This document shows positions 38,756 to 53,778 of a DNA stretch of 64,000 nucleotides, one piece after another. The notes under the pieces are model-generated. The model was given only the letters and a program-made list of their open reading frames with translations, had not been told where the DNA came from and made no database searches. Source of the stretch: Puffinus mauretanicus (Eukaryota > Chordata > Aves > Procellariiformes > Procellariidae); contig JAJKFH010002273.1 of NCBI GenBank assembly GCA_023333565.1, forward strand, positions 992,001-1,056,000, read 5' to 3'. How positions within the stretch are numbered: position 1 is the first letter of the stretch; the number at the start of each line of letters is the position of its first letter. Made by a program: the position numbers and the translations under genes.

Positions 38756-41700
38756 CTGTCACATAACTTCCCTAATTTTCACAAGATATTAAACATATCG
38801 CAGGTAGTATATTGTTATTTGGTGATGGCTGATAGTTAAGATGCTATATTGCCTAGTAAAATGGATTTTTTTACTTCTGTGTACAAAACAGTATCAAGCT
38901 GTGATAAGTATCTCTCCTTGTGTTTCAGAAGTGCTCCCCAGGAAAGAGAGAACAAGATACTTTACAGCCAAAAATGTTTTTGCAAAGAAAGCTGAACAAA
39001 AATCTAGAAAACTGTGCGGTACATGCAGTGCTCTTGTGCCATAGTACACTTTTATGTCCTGGTCCCAGCCTGTGCTACCCCAGCCAGCAACATTTTGTGG
39101 ATTTACTTTTGCAAAAATAAACATGTTGCCATGTTTACTCTCCATTTTAATATTCTTCACTTTTGCCCTAATTTTAGAATTTGTTGTGAGCTGGCTGACT
39201 TCACTGCAGTCTGTCTGAATGCAGCAATCCAGCTATATGCAGAGCATTGCAGAACTGGAGCCTAACACGGCATGACATAACACAGTGTAAAATAAAATGT
39301 GAAAGTCAACGTCTAGGCATCAGAACAATTGCTCCTCACATGTATGGACTAGAATTCAGATATACCTGTTGAATACTAATAGGGTTTTTTTTTTTCCCCA
39401 TGCACCTCTGCTTTCCTAACCCTAACAGGTTTTTTTTCAGGGACATTATACTTGTTTGAGTTCTTTGGCAGCATATGCAGAACACAATGAGTTATTGACC
39501 AAAAAATACAGATTACACTTGCGAATCATATACATTCCTATTACAAATTAATTTTGCTATTCTTATTTCTTCTAAAAAAATTGCATGAATCTGTGTTCTG
39601 CCAAAGGTGTTGTAGAAACAAATGTTTGTATTCAATGCTAACTTCTAATGCCCCCGGACACTCCTCTCTCTTCCTTTTTATTTCAATCTGTACCTTTTCC
39701 TATGACAAAAAGCAACACCTTCCTGTTTATAGTTGTGATTTTTTCCCCTTCTTTTGCAGTGTACCTTTTCCCTAAATGTTTGCAATATTTTGTATCAGTT
39801 GGTAGGCAAGATATTCTGTGGACCCTTTGGACAAAACATCTCTTTTGCAGTTGGTTTTGATTGTGGGCGTAGGCCCCAAGTGCTTCTCTCAATCCTGTTG
39901 CATATGATCATAAGACTGCAACAAATTATAGTGGTTTTACTCTCAGCAAGGCAACTTTAATGCCAACACACCCTTGCCCAAGTTGTAATGGAAGCAATAA
40001 TCAAGCACATTCTTCCCATTGTTCTTCACACATCTTCCTCCTTAAGCATGGGAGATTAGCTAATACTGCCTTCTGGTACTTTTCTTCTGAGATGAGCAAA
40101 TAAAAGTCCCTGCTGTTGTCACTTCATCACATCCTCCCATGATGGATCAATACTTCTCTGCCAGCCTGTCAGGGGAGGACAGCAGCAATCTGGACTTAGA
40201 TTGTAGAGCTCTCAGGAGAGAGATGTTTCAAAAAAACAAACCAAACTCTATACAACTGCTTGTCCTGACAGATGTTATTTAAAAATACCAATCCACTTCA
40301 CGAAGTAAGACCCTAACAATAAGGAATTAAGAAAAATCTTTTAATGGAGATAGGTCACAGATTCTGTTCACAGATTTCTCATGCTTCCAGAAAACTATGG
40401 TCTACGTGTGCAACATTTACATTTGTCCCCAAGTGTCAAACTGAAATCAAGATCAGCTCCAAAAATTGCCTGGAATTTACATCGGAATCTAACTCTCTGC
40501 TCAACTACAAATTATAAGAGTTTGAGCATGTCACACAAAAAAGTAGCACTTTGTGATTTCCCCCAAGTAACAAAGGTACTTTTAGACTCCTTCTGCACTG
40601 ACAAAAGTACCCAGACGTACCCAGTGCTTTTGTGGACTCTGGGTACAAGGCAGCAGCAGGAAATTTGCCAAGAGCAAGTTACAGAAACAAAAGATACCTA
40701 GAAAGCATAATCTACCAATAGATTTAATGGGCCAAAAATGAGCACAGGACATCCACTAAGGTGGACCTCCTTTGAAAGTCTATGTCCTAACCCAGACTCT
40801 CAACCCTCCACAGACAGTGTCACAACAGGGTGGTCTGGCTGTCTTGGAAGTGAATCCTTCTTAAATCACAGTCCAAAGATGTGCAGATTACACTTCTTTG
40901 TCTGCAGCCCCTATCTATATAATACAGTTACAAAAAAAAATGTTTTCAAACACAAGTTGTTCCTTTGATTCCTGATGCACCCCCCCAATTTCCATAACTA
41001 AGAGTCTGGCTATGAGTTTTTAGAATCTACCAGTAGCAAGGAGTGATAAAAGTTAAGTGTTTGTGGACAATCCCCTGCCAAAAATATGTAGGTTCTCCTG
41101 TAACAGAGTAAAACTTTACAAGTTATTAAATACTTCAGGAAAAAGAAATTAATTAAATTTAATCTGCTCCTAGCGGCAATTGATTCTTCATCGCAGGACA
41201 ATGGATATGAAACATCAGAATTTTGATTAACGATACGTTGTTCACTGCTCTTACGCCCTTCAGGGTCTATGAGGTGTCATATATAAAAAAAGTTCAGAGA
41301 GTTTCAGATTTTTTCATGTTTTATTTCATAGTTGCATTTGTTAGTGTAAAAACTCATTAAAATTCCCTGCACATCTCATGGACAGCTTGCAGACAGTGTA
41401 AAAAACAATAAATAAATCTATGAGAATTTCATAAGACCTGAGAAAGGAAAACACTGTTTCTGTAGTTGTAGAAAATTTATAAGCATCTCATATACAAATG
41501 TTTTCTATATTACTTAAAAAAAACCAAAGCCATAAATAGTAGTGCTCATATTTGCTGGTAAGTCAATCTTTCTTTCAGACATCAAGAGATGACCTCTTAA
41601 GACCCAAAGATTTATCAAGTCAGCAGTTTATTCCCTTAGGCCACCATCTTCAGCCTCTTCCTCTTCCAGTCACGTCTATTGAAGGACTTTGCAAACCCCC

Positions 41701-44700
41701 ATGAGGAAATGGACTAATCTACTTCTTTCTAAAGGACAGGAATGACGCCTATACTGACTGCGCTCTATGGGATGAGAAAGCTAATAAAGGGAAGGAGACT
41801 ACATCTATTTGTGAAAGATTCAGTGTGATGTTTGTATTAGAAGAGACAGAGTTAGAGTGCTGTAGCTGTCAGTCAGAAAAGGGGTATTGTTGCCCAGCAT
41901 CAGCAACCACTACTGAGAAATTTTCAAGGAAATTCATTCATATTTTTACTTTATAAGCATAAAACATCCTTGAATTAATAGAAAAGTTGAAGGACTGTTT
42001 GCATAAAAAAAATACAGGCTTTAATCTTTCTCCTCTCTTCTCTCCCCTATATCAGTTTTTTCATTAATAGGTACGTACACATGACAATTTAAAGTAGTGA
42101 AAAAATTAAATAGAAACCCCCAATTTTTTTTTAAGAAAATAACTCTTATTCATTTTCATCAAATAATTGTCCATAAGCTTTTTTTTTGCTGTCTGCTTAG
42201 AAAAATTCACCTATTTATTTCACATTGTTATTTGTAAATATTGCTACTGTAAAAAAGAAATGGAAATACAGGCACTGCAGCACCTTCATCAATATATACA
42301 CAAAAGAATTTCTTACATACCCAGATAACCTGGCTAGGGAATCATATGAAAGGATACAAGAGACACTGTCTCTTTTAGCCAATCACTAATTTCCAATAAA
42401 TAAATCCAAACAAACTTTCTACCTATTAAGTGAATGAAAAAAGTCTGCGTTACCCTTTTCAAGCAATTGCATAGGTTGGTCTGTTTTGTGATCTCCCTAA
42501 CTTCATGTGCACGTCTCTCTCTTATTAGCGCTGACTTCCTGTATTTTTCCATCTGCCTTTTTTTAAACACAAACAAAAATTAACTTCATCCCCTTTTCTT
42601 CATATCCCTCCACCGTGAGATTTTTCTTTTTAGTCATGGCAGACAGCATCTAATTTTCAGGTTCAGAAGTGCCCCATTATCTACTCTGCTGGCTGCTATT
42701 GTGCTGAAAAAGTGTTACTGTGGGGAAGGATAGAGATCAACCTGCAGGGCTCTGATAAGCAATCCTTTCTGTTTATTTTTGAAAATTTTATGTACCCTGT
42801 CAGTTTAGGAATCTGACACGTGAAAATACATGAATCGAACCAATTGGAAGTAAAAAAAAAAAGGTGATTTTTTTCTCACTCAGTTCAGATTAATAAATAG
42901 CAGATCTTGAAACAAAAAATAATAATAATGAAAAATAATCTGCCTCATTTTCTGTTTTCAAGTTAAGAAAGAAGATATGACTGTATAAGATAGTTTAAGT
43001 TGAGGAGTTGTAGGGATGTGCTGTAGGGAGATGAGATTCCCCATTGCCAAGGGTGGAGAACTTGAGTGCATCAATTGAAATAAAGTGGCAATGATAGGCA
43101 AACACAACACAGATAACATGTGGCAAAGGAATCATGTTTTAAGGGTGCAGCAATAATTTAGCAACTGAATTATGTTTCGTAAATCGTAATGGGATAAACT
43201 AGCAATGGTGCTATGTGAATATCCACATTTTCTTTCAGTTCTGGGATCTTCTACCCTTTACAGTCACAGATTGCCAGTACAGATACCTGGCAAACTGCAT
43301 AACGGGAAGCAACCACTCCTGAAGCTTTCCATGGATCCAGGACATTTTGAAACTCTCAGTGCGTCCCATCAGTCAGTAGCCACTTCATGGACTGCATAGC
43401 AGCCTTTGGCACTCCCACAGCAGTGCCGAAAGTACTGAGGCTCTCTGTTTGAGGGCCTTCAGGAGCAGTGACTGTCTGAACTCATCTGCTTTCTCTAACA
43501 GCCTTGCTGTGAAATACTCAGGTTCCTGCTTCTCTGAAATTTCAGAGAACCCTGGAGAACACATTCATGGCTTTCTACAATTGCTTTGTCAATTAAAGAC
43601 AAGCAGCTTAAAATAGAATGGTCAAATGAATTCTTATCAGACTACTAAAAGGAGTGTTGTAGCTTAATACAAAGAAGTAGTAAAAATATCCTAGCAATAT
43701 GAAAAACATTCAGTCAGGCTATGTTCCCATTTCCCTGCTAAAGTACTAGACATAGCAGAAAATGCTTATAAATACGCAACATACATATTAAAATCATACA
43801 AACCATCTGTAAGTGCCCAATTTTAATTAATTTGCTGGATACATAGAAAATCTGGAAATTCAACAGAAGTGCTTGGGTCAGTCAAGATAAAATTGACAAT
43901 CCATTCACAAACACCTGAAATAGAATTACTTGATGACAGGAATATGAAAATTATTTGTAACGTTGCTTTGTATCCTGAGGAGGTTTTTAAGCAAATTACT
44001 ATACAAGAAGTTCGTTAAGTCATAAATTCTGGTCTTATTTGCTGTCTCAGACACCAGTAACAAGATGTATATTTTAGTTTAACCATCTGACCAAAACATC
44101 TGTTACCTGTTGTTATATTTTGGACCTTGAAATCTGCCTCCTTTTCAATAGATCCCCACTACGTGTTTTACAGTCTGCAAGTGGCATAAAAGTACGTAGC
44201 AGATGTTACTTAGTGTTGGACTGCATGACTTCCCGTTGTCCAAGGCAGCAAATCTTTTTTTAATTCATCACAGAACATAAGGATACTTCCATAATCCAGC
44301 CTTTAACGCAACTAAACCATCTAAAGAGACAGTCATGGCTTACAAATGCCTTACAAAAATCCTCTTTTCTGCGTTTTGTTCCATGAGAACAGCAGTCAAT
44401 AAAGGAGCTGTCTCTGCAATCCTCCCACTAAATAACTCTCTCAAGCCCATTTCTGCATATCCACTATTGAGTATAATGAAATTGGCTGGATTAACACTTT
44501 GAATGCATTTTTGCCTGCATCTCCTATATAAGAACTGTGTTTACTCTGGTTTGCTGTGATCTATATTCTCAGTAGAAGGTAGAATAAGAAGCTGACATTA
44601 TCAGTGATAAAATTCTACCATTGTATGCTGATTTTGCAATGAAAACTAAAATGTATATTCAGTTAATGAAATCTCTGGGTTTCATTAGGAAACCCGGGAA

Positions 44701-46000
44701 AAAGATTTCAAGTCTTACCTTGACCAAAAAGGGCTAAATAAACACTCTTGTAGTCACTTTCTGGGCCTTTTCAAAGAACTGGTAACTACCAACTGAGTGG
44801 TGAGAGGAAGTAGCCTCCTAAACTGCATCTTAGCTGTAACTTCTTCCCATGTTCTGGTGTATTTATGTTAAAAAAACTATTTTTCGGACTCATTTCCACT
44901 CTATATCTCCCTAACCTACCTACTAAAATGAAGTATTGCTTTTATGGTGACACGGAAACAGTTGAGAACATTACAAACCATCCGCAACATCCCATAAATG
45001 TACTGGAAACATTAAAAAAATGTGCTGGAAACCAGATCCCAAATCATGTCTGGGGGCAGGAAAAGATCTATTCTCACCAATCAGTATCCTCTGAGGCATC
45101 CCTCTGTTGCCCTGAAGTCTCACCAAGGTCTCACTCTTGCCCTGAAATCACACCGAGGTCTCACTCCTTCAATCAACATTATCACGCCCGCTAAGAACAG
45201 AAATGTTAAACCCAGCTAAGTAGTATGTTGCTCTGTAGAGAGTTTTGCCGTTGACTTCAGTGTAAGAATTCTGTTTTCAGCAGGCTGAAGAAAAATAGTA
45301 TGTGAAATAAAGCTATAATATCTTTTCCTTCATTTGCATTACACTTCCCTAAGCACTTGACTTAAGGACTGAGTCTGAAAGTGATTTTGTTTGGTACAAA
45401 GATACACACGTTACACGCTTATGAAAAAAAGACGACAAAAGATGACAAAAGATGAAAAAAAGCATGACAATCAGTCTGAATGCTAGCAATTGCTTTCAAC
45501 CTCTTTTCTCTTTGTAAATTGTTCATATAATTTAGAATGAAAATTAGTTCTGACTCTTTTAGTGTGAATATGTAGACATTCAAAGACCCATAAGCCACTG
45601 ATGAATTGTCAGCACCTCAGACGTGAAATTCTTGCTGTCAGTTTCTTAACAGCTTTCTACATTGCTTTTCAGCTAAAACTGGCCAAGATAATATGTCTAA
45701 TATATCTATCACTAAGCTAAACTAAGCTGACTTAGCACCAGACTAAGGAATTTGCTGCGACTATACTTCCTTCATCCACCTAAACTGTTGTCTGACCAAG
45801 TGATATTCCTCTCCTACTCTGTTCCAATGTAAAATTAAATAAATACGTTAGCCTGTCATCTTAGACAGGAAATGAAAAGCACTGAAAAACTGCAAAATAG
45901 TGGCAATATGGAAGCGTTGCTGCCTCTGGTAAGACTGGTAACTGATGTTGAGTTGGACTGAGTAGTTTAAAACACTGGTAGATGGCACAGAAGAGGCCAG
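38756..46000. other. unique AT-rich non-coding DNA
   Basis: No gene, RNA or transposon is recognised. Open frames reach 109 codons (44865-45194, plus), part of which is the translation of a 30-bp duplication at 45107-45166. No domain is visible in any of them. The base composition returns abruptly to AT-rich after the GC-rich CR1 body. Confidence 0.55.
45107..45166. repeat. two tandem copies of a 30-bp unit
   Basis: TTGCCCTGAAGTCTCACC with AAGGTCTCACTC (45107-45136) is followed immediately by a copy differing at 3 of 30 positions (45137-45166). It is a short tandem duplication that keeps a reading frame (10 codons per unit) but shows no other coding sign. Confidence 0.85.
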
Positions 46001-49000
46001 GGGAGGATGAATTCCACCACCGGGAATCAGGCACTGACAGAAGGTAGCTGAGAGGATGGTTTCTGCAGCCAAGAACTCTGTGGAGAACTGCACAGGGTTT
46101 TGGCTAATGCGTTTAAAGTGGCTCTGGGTCCAAATGGAAAGACTCATAAACCCAGACACTAGTGCCACTTGCATGTGATGGTTAACCTGCTACCCAAGAC
46201 AGGACTAATAATTAAGATATTTTCTGAATTCTGTTTTTTGTGGGGGTTTTTTTGGTTGGTTGGTTGTTGTTGTTTTTTTTTTTTCTCCCTGTGAGCTTTT
46301 GAAAATTAATTTTACTCCTGTAAATGCAGCATCTCTTTCCAAACGTCAGCCACTGCTGCAATCTGGTTTGCTTCCACATCTTCCATACACTTCCATTTTC
46401 ACCTGGCTGTTTCGTCTTTTTCAGTTGCTTTCAGGGCTCGGCTTGTTCCTGTGTGTTCTGTGCATTACTGATCCTCTCTACCATGGTCTTCCTCATCAAT
46501 GAAAATATAAGCACTGATGTAGTTACATTTTGCAGCTTGATAAAGTGAAACTGTCTTTTCTTCCATGTTTAAGTCCACACTGGATGTGTGAATTTTATGA
46601 GTACAGTCAGGAACTGCAAACTTCCTGACTGCAAACTCATAAAAAATGAACAGGTCCAGAAAGCTTCCAAATTTGCATATCTGGGAAAGAAAATTCCGGT
46701 TCTGTTATTAGCCACTCTAAATCTTCATAATTAGCAATTCAGAGGTTTGAGTTCTTGTGTTGAACCAATAACCCTCAGTGGGTGCATTCCTTATAGATAT
46801 GCAGCAGTCTTCCAAAAATTTGCTGTCTTGCAGATGCAGCTTATTAGACAAATGTCTGAACACATCAGCTCCAAGATAAAGGAAAGCTCATTTATATATA
46901 TTCTCCTTTATAGCATTTTCATTTGCTTTTGTGATTTTCTTTTCCTTTTTTTTTTTTTTTTCCCTTTAAACATCTAGTTACTCTGGAACTCTGCATTCTG
47001 GAGAGTTTGTCCTCTATTCTGCAAGCCTCCCCTGCATGTTCTCTAGTATTTTCATTTATAGATGCACTGCTCCATCTCTTCTTTTGTTACTCATGTTTTT
47101 AAGTAGTGATTCATGGGAAACCTTGTATATAAGGAGAAAACTACTAAACATTTGACAAAATGATATAAACGGGTTCAACCAGAAAGTAGCCCTAGCCTTC
47201 TAAATAGCCAGTTATCTTTTATTAGTTGGTGGACGGTCTCCATCAGACGCTGCCTAGGAAATGAAGTAGCCTTCCTATCTTGGTTGAGAGCAAGCATTTA
47301 AGACAACCTGTTCAGTTTCGGGTGGAACACAGTAGGCAGCACTTGTACCATTGGAAACACCCAAGAAAAGATTTAGGAAGCAATTTCCTCCTACTATTTG
47401 CTGTCTTTTAAGTGAGATGAATGTCTGGATCTAAAAGTGTGGATTGACTTAGCATAAGTGAATACACCGAGGTAGCACACAGTCAGTATGTTGGCAAGTG
47501 TATTTTTAAAGAGCTAGGGATAAAGAGCTAAATCACGTTACTGCACAGAAACTATCTTACACAAAGGGCAAAAATAGTGTGATTTTTTAGCAGCTTATAA
47601 GTGATTTAAGATCTAAAATGCCATTGTCTTTCAATAGGATTTGCATTATTTGTGGTTACACATTTGAAGGCTTTCAGGTCCCCAGCCCCGAATGAAATCA
47701 AGAGATCATTTCAGGCTTTGAAAAATACATGATTCGAAACGTGTTAAGTAGGTACTTATCACTAATTCTAAATTCATTAATTTTTAATGAGTGTGTGTGT
47801 GTACATTTTCTGCAGAAATAATGAAGACATGATAACTTAATAACTAAAATAGCTCTTTTCATGCAAACTACTATGGTAATGCCAATTAATCAACCAAATG
47901 TTAGTACAGCCAGAATTCCTGAAAAACCTTTGTTCTAAAAGAACAGGGGATGATGTCTTAGTTCTTCGCTACCTGAAATTGGATTGTGCTGCTTTGGGAA
48001 GGTAATTTACCAACATCTAAATCTATGTTATAGTGGGGTTGAAATTGTTCTGAATGTAGTACTAGTTCTTGTTTACAAGAATGCCTTCCTAAGAAGAAAA
48101 GTATTACTCTTATACTAGTGTGTGCTAATTTCAGCATTCCTACTACATTCCTACCTATCTTAGTCTGACTAAAATTACTTTTTTATGAAAATTTTTTCTT
48201 TAAATTTTAAACAGAAAGAACATTCCCTCTATATCCAGTCATTCATTCTTATTCAGGTGGCTGGTTGATTTTTTCTTCTGAAAACAAACAACTTTTACAA
48301 TTTGATAAAAACAGTCAAAAGTCCAAGGTCTTTAGGCATTTCTTAACATTTGCATTAGTTAACTGATAAAACATTAAGCTTTTCTTTAGGGTTCCAAAAT
48401 GCCAATAAGGATGTCCTATAGCAAAAGGAGTACTGCTGAAATGGGATACAACAGGCATTCTGGTCAGAGACAGTTTTCCTTGGAGGCCTTTTCATTGCTT
48501 TAACACTAATCTGTGACAAAAAGGTCTTGTCAGATTCTTATTGCATTTAAGAAGCTTTTCGTGAGATTTGTATTGATTTGGAATAAGGCAACTGACAACA
48601 TTGCAATAAATTTTTACTACTTAGTACTGATCAATATGGATTTTTTCAACCTTTCTCAAGAAAATTGCTTTCTATTGCTTCAGATATGGCCAAGCCACTT
48701 CTAAGTTAATTATATCTCATGCAACAGGTCATGCACTTTATCTAGTTCTAGTATCTGACATGAAACAATTTTTAACAGTCTAGGAAAATTTTTGTGTTTA
48801 CAACTAAATAACCTAAAAACCTGCTGCCCTAAGAGGACTATGTTAGTAGCAGTCTCTCTCATTAACTGCACCATGACTGCCAGGTAAAATGCTGCTGTTG
48901 TATCAGAAAGTGAAAATTTCTACCACCACAAAGCTAATCCAGACTCTTCAAGGTTTTTCCCTAACGTTTTTATCAGCTTTGAGACAATTTAAGTGTGGTT

Positions 49001-52000
49001 TAGTTTTCTCAGCTAAGGATATGACATCAGAGTTTACGCTGCACTGTAACTCCAGCTGGAAGGAACCCAGCTGTATGTAAGAATAGAGTACATCTGTGCT
49101 GTTTGGCAGACAGTGATGTGGAGATCTCGGTCCAAATAGATATCTGAACCACACGTATTATTGAAGCATAGGCTGTCTCTACGTGAGCAAGTAGTGTGGA
49201 GCTAGGAGAGTGGATGACCACACAGAGTGAAAACTTCTGTGTTGAGGACCTGATACCTATACTATCCATGCTTCAAGGGGTTTCCTTTGGACTGACTCTG
49301 GTCTGGTCCTGTGGACTTGATACCTATTCAAGGATGGCAACTACTTGTAGTGCATCTTTCAGGCTAGTTTCATCATAAAGGAGGGCCATTTGTACTCACC
49401 AAGTTATCAACGCAAACCAAAGCACAGACATTTGATTCGAGCATGAGATACCTTCCAAAAGTACACTTTTGATCCATACAAAAATGCTGCTGGGAGACAT
49501 CTATGTAGGCTAATAAGCAGCTTATTCAGACACTACTCGGATGTTAATGGACCAAAGGAATGGAAGGAGGGATCTTGCATTATAAGTCAAAGTGTTTAAG
49601 CTGGCTGTTAATGCATGCGTACATGCAGCTCAGGTATCACTGAGGTGTCAACGTCATATAATCTAATGATATCGATCTTTAGTCTTCTTCCCATAAATCC
49701 TCCACATGACTTCTCTTTTAAGAGCACAGCAATTTGCAGGATATACACCATAAAACTCTAAAATCCTGAAGGCAAAATGCAGACATTTTGGTCTGGATAA
49801 TCAGTGACCTCATCTCTCCACATTCCTTGATGAGCCAGGTGCCTCACACAACTGGCAAAACTGAGCTATCCAATGTAAAAATGATTCTCAATGGGCATTT
49901 TTCTTCATGAATTCTATTTAAAACACAGTCAAGTTCTTTGGGGAGAAAATGGAGCCTAACAAATATGCAACCAAATTAGAAACCACTAGCAGAAGCCTGT
50001 GTAAAGAGTTCATCCACTATAGCAAAATAAATATAACTTCTCCTTATGTGTGAAGAAAATAGGAAAAAATGATAAAATATTACAGAGCTTTGTTATGCTC
50101 AGCAGGAATTGCCAGCAGTCTCATTGACCCATGAGGGAAATTTAGGCAGACAAGTATTTTCAGAAAAGCATAGGAAAACCTAGTCATATTCAGCATTTTA
50201 GCAGAACTCATGATGAATGAATCGATAAATGGAAAGCATACTTTTATTTGCCCTTCTTCAGCCACCTGTTACTATGCCTGAATACATTGATTTTAGAGAG
50301 TAAAATGAGCTGCTTGCCTTGCCTTGGCATCAGAGAATATCTGATCAAAGAACTCATGCAATGCCCAAGTTAATGGTGAAAATATACTATAAGCACTACA
50401 TAGAATGTCTCATCACTTATATACATCTAGTTATCAATTCATCTTTAGAAAAAACAAGAAATGTTATTCCTTTAGAAAATCATATTTTAATTGAACACAT
50501 TTTTTAAATATCTCCATTGTATGGGAAATATCTGTCAAACATACCAATTTTAATTATTAAAATTATAGTGAGTTTAGTAACTGTGGTTGTGTCACTATGT
50601 GGATATCCATCTGTTTTCTGACCTATCCAGTGCATCTAATATTATCATTTTAACTCAGATTGAAAGTGTACCCTCAAGCCCCACTTTCTCATCAGACAGA
50701 TGTGGATGTTTGCTTTGGCATGACCATAATCTAGCCAGTTGTGAGCTAAAATGGGTTATTTAAATTACTTTTACTAGTTTTAAATAATCACATTGGCAAT
50801 TGGGGCAGGTGCATCTCAAGCTACAGCTCAGTAACTTTTAAAGTGGCTGCCACTTGTGAAGTAGAGCACGGCAGAGTTATCAGGCTGCCATGAGGACCTC
50901 TTCTCTTGTTAACCTAGTAAAATCTATGAAACTGATTTGAGAAATCAAACAAAAATTACTGTTTGACATACAGTTCATATATGTACCCTATTATAGTTGT
51001 ATTTAATTGAAATCAAATAATTAAATTCTTTTAAAAAATTAATTTCAGTGGTATTTTATATATGAGATTGCAATTAAAATTGACTTTTGGGCAGTTCTTC
51101 ATGGAAAAGTGCAGCTGTTACCAAAAATCAGAAAGACACCCATGTTAGTTTCATTTCTCTAAGCAAATAATCTGACTTCCTGAAAAACTCTAAGGTCCTC
51201 CTCTTCACCTAAACATGTCACAGTTTACTTTGTTTTGATAAAAAGAGGCTTTAGCCTCTACAAATATCTATCCAAACCTGAATTCATGTACATAATAATG
51301 CACACAAAAGATTATGCCAAATGAAATGTGCTTACTGGACTGCAAGCATTAGTCAGTAAATAGTGAGGATTGAATTCATTACCTTGCTACTATGTTAACT
51401 ATGAATTAAATGTGAAAGTTAGAAATAAAAAGGAAGAGAAACAGAAAAAAATGAGATGGAAAATAGAAGATGGTAAATTAGAGTAGCTGTTTTAATCTTC
51501 ACAAGTTTCTATATATTACTGAATAAAACAGGCAGTTAAGCTGAATTCATCACAGTGAAATGCTGTCCCTGAAATACCGCCGTTTAAGGGCTTTCCTGTT
51601 AAGGAAAAAACCTCACTGCTGTTGCTGTAACCAGAAAAGATGAGGAACTGCCTCAGCCAACAGGGATTTTCCCACATTATTCTGTTTGCTCTAAATGACA
51701 ACCTGGCAGCTTCTGATGGCATTTACCAGCTTTCATGAAGCAGTGGATGAATGAATGGCAGAAAGAAAATAAAAAGACCATCATCACAAGGATAACAAGT
51801 TCTCAAGCGCAACCATTTCTCCCGGTCAGAACAATCTCCAGTTGAATGTCTATTTCTAGTATTTTTGTCATGCAAGGGATGCAGAAGAAGTTACTTTTAA
51901 AATAATTTTAAAAACTCCATGAAAATGAAAACCCAGTGAGTTGAACATACCTTTTTCTTTAATGTTTTGGCTCACTCACAAACTTCTTAGAGTTAAAAAG

Positions 52001-53663
52001 GGGGTGCTTTCTTTCAGAATTTTATACCAAGAAAGCTATCTTGAGTTAGCTTGTGTTGTAGAACAACTCTTGGCTTGAGTTAGGGATACAGCCGAGTATA
52101 ACATAAATACAGTTTTAAAGTATTTTTCAAATACTTTTTGCATGATGGTCTGAAAAGGCCAAAAGCCACCAAGGAAAGGTTCTCAGGTTCTTCCAAGTTC
52201 CATGAGATTTTTTTTTTTGTAAGGTACTCTCAACAGTGGATATTACATGCAATTGAGAGGTTAAGCAGGATAAGCAACACTTGGAACACTACCTTCAGAA
52301 ATTGGATTTATCAAATCTTTTTAATATCATAAATCTATAGAGAGCAAAGTGACACACCATCCCAAAGATATAAATGTAAGCCTATATTTCTTCATATAAG
52401 TTGTTAAATAACTCTCTAAGACTCTAATCATAATGAAAAGAAAATATATTAACAGTCTGCCATTTTACCCACAGGCAAATCATAATGATACCCCCGCTAA
52501 TTAAACCAAGACTTCATTAAAGTGTTTCTCATTATCATTTGCAATATTTTATGATAATTATCTGCCTCTTATATAACAAATTAAATTAATGTTTTTAATA
52601 ACACCTTTAACCTTAGCTTAGGTAATTTTGAATGACAATGTAATGAGTACACTTAAATGCATACTTTAATTGCCCATCACATTAATTATTTTATAATGAA
52701 ATAATTTGGGTAACTTATTCTCATTATTTGTTCTTTTTGCATTGCAATTAAACACTCGATATGCTTCATGAGCAATGTTAACACAGGCTTAAATTAGTTC
52801 AGTTGCATTAGTGTATTTATAAAATACCAATGTTGAAGGATTCTGCAAGTGACATTTAAAATTTCTATTCCTTTTATGCTGTTCTGATTGAATTAGATTA
52901 TGCTATTGAAGCAAAAGAAAGGTTGAGTCCCGCTTTTCCATCAGATAATAAGCCATGACATCATCTCAGCAAAATAGTATCACCACCACAGATTAATAAT
53001 AAGGTTGAAAAACACAAGACTTAAGCAAAAGAGAATGAGCCTTCTATGACTCAGGCCAAAATCATCTACTTTGCAGACACCTGTTACCATCTGTTTGGGC
53101 CACCTATAGCTGAATCATTTGAATTCCAAACCTCAAAAGCTCCTGTGGCAAACGGAGGTTTGCCCAGCCAGACATGATTTTAAGATTAAGGTTGACAGGT
53201 CAGAAACCGGCAAAGTCTGACCACACAGTTTGCCTTCATGTTCATTGAAGTAACTTCCCCACTACCCCCTCAGCCGAGCACAGCAGCTTATCAAAATCAA
53301 TACAGTACGGAGCTTAACACTGTATTAATCAGCTGATAGTGTAAAGTTCCTTTATTTCACCTAGTCAGAAATCTATGGTGTAGCAAACAAACAAATGAGA
53401 AATAATGCGTTTTATATAATCACATTTACATCTTCTGCATACAAAGAACAGTTTTAAGAATAATAGTTTAAGAATGTAAATGAAAGAGAGATTAAAAGAA
53501 ATAATTTTCTTCTTGACAGATAACGCAATAGCTGTCACATTGGCAGAACTAGAATAAGGCTAACAGGATGGCAGCTGCAAGCTAATTCAGGGAGGGTTGG
53601 GGAACCAGATAGTGCAAGCAAGATCTAGGTAGTTTCCTTGGAATTTGCATACAACAGAATAAT
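46001..53663. other. unique AT-rich non-coding DNA
   Basis: No gene is recognised. A T/G-rich tract with GGTT and GTT repeats lies at 46233-46287 and T16 at 46946-46961. The stretch at about 52440-52960 is complex AT-rich DNA with several homeodomain-type TAATTA cores (52498, 52555, 52683) and octamer-like ATTTGCA (52537-52543), which makes it the best candidate for a conserved regulatory element in the window. Confidence 0.55.
46233..46287. repeat. T/G-rich low-complexity tract
   Basis: Runs of T and G resolve into GGTTGGTTGGTTG, then GTTGTTG, then a T run. Low-complexity sequence. On the other strand it is A/C-rich. No retroelement body is attached. Confidence 0.75.
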
Positions 53664-53778
53664 AATCATAGAATCATAGAATCATTAAGGTTGGAAAAGA
53701 CCTCTAAGATCATCGTGTCCAACCGTCAACCCAACACACCATGCCCACTACACCATGTCCCTAAGGGCCTCATCTACT
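53664..53778 (-). mobile_element. CR1 LINE 3' stub, 115 bp, minus strand
   Basis: This is only the extreme 3' end of a CR1 element. On the plus strand AATCATAGAATCATAGAATC gives the 8-bp tail, followed by the 3' UTR with TTGGAAAAGACCTCTAAG and the ACACCATGCCCACTACACCA block. Similarity to the copy at 37,083 stops at about 53,777, inside the last codons of ORF2. The two copies differ at only a few positions over about 100 bp, so they belong to the same, relatively young subfamily. It shows extreme 5' truncation. Confidence 0.92.
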
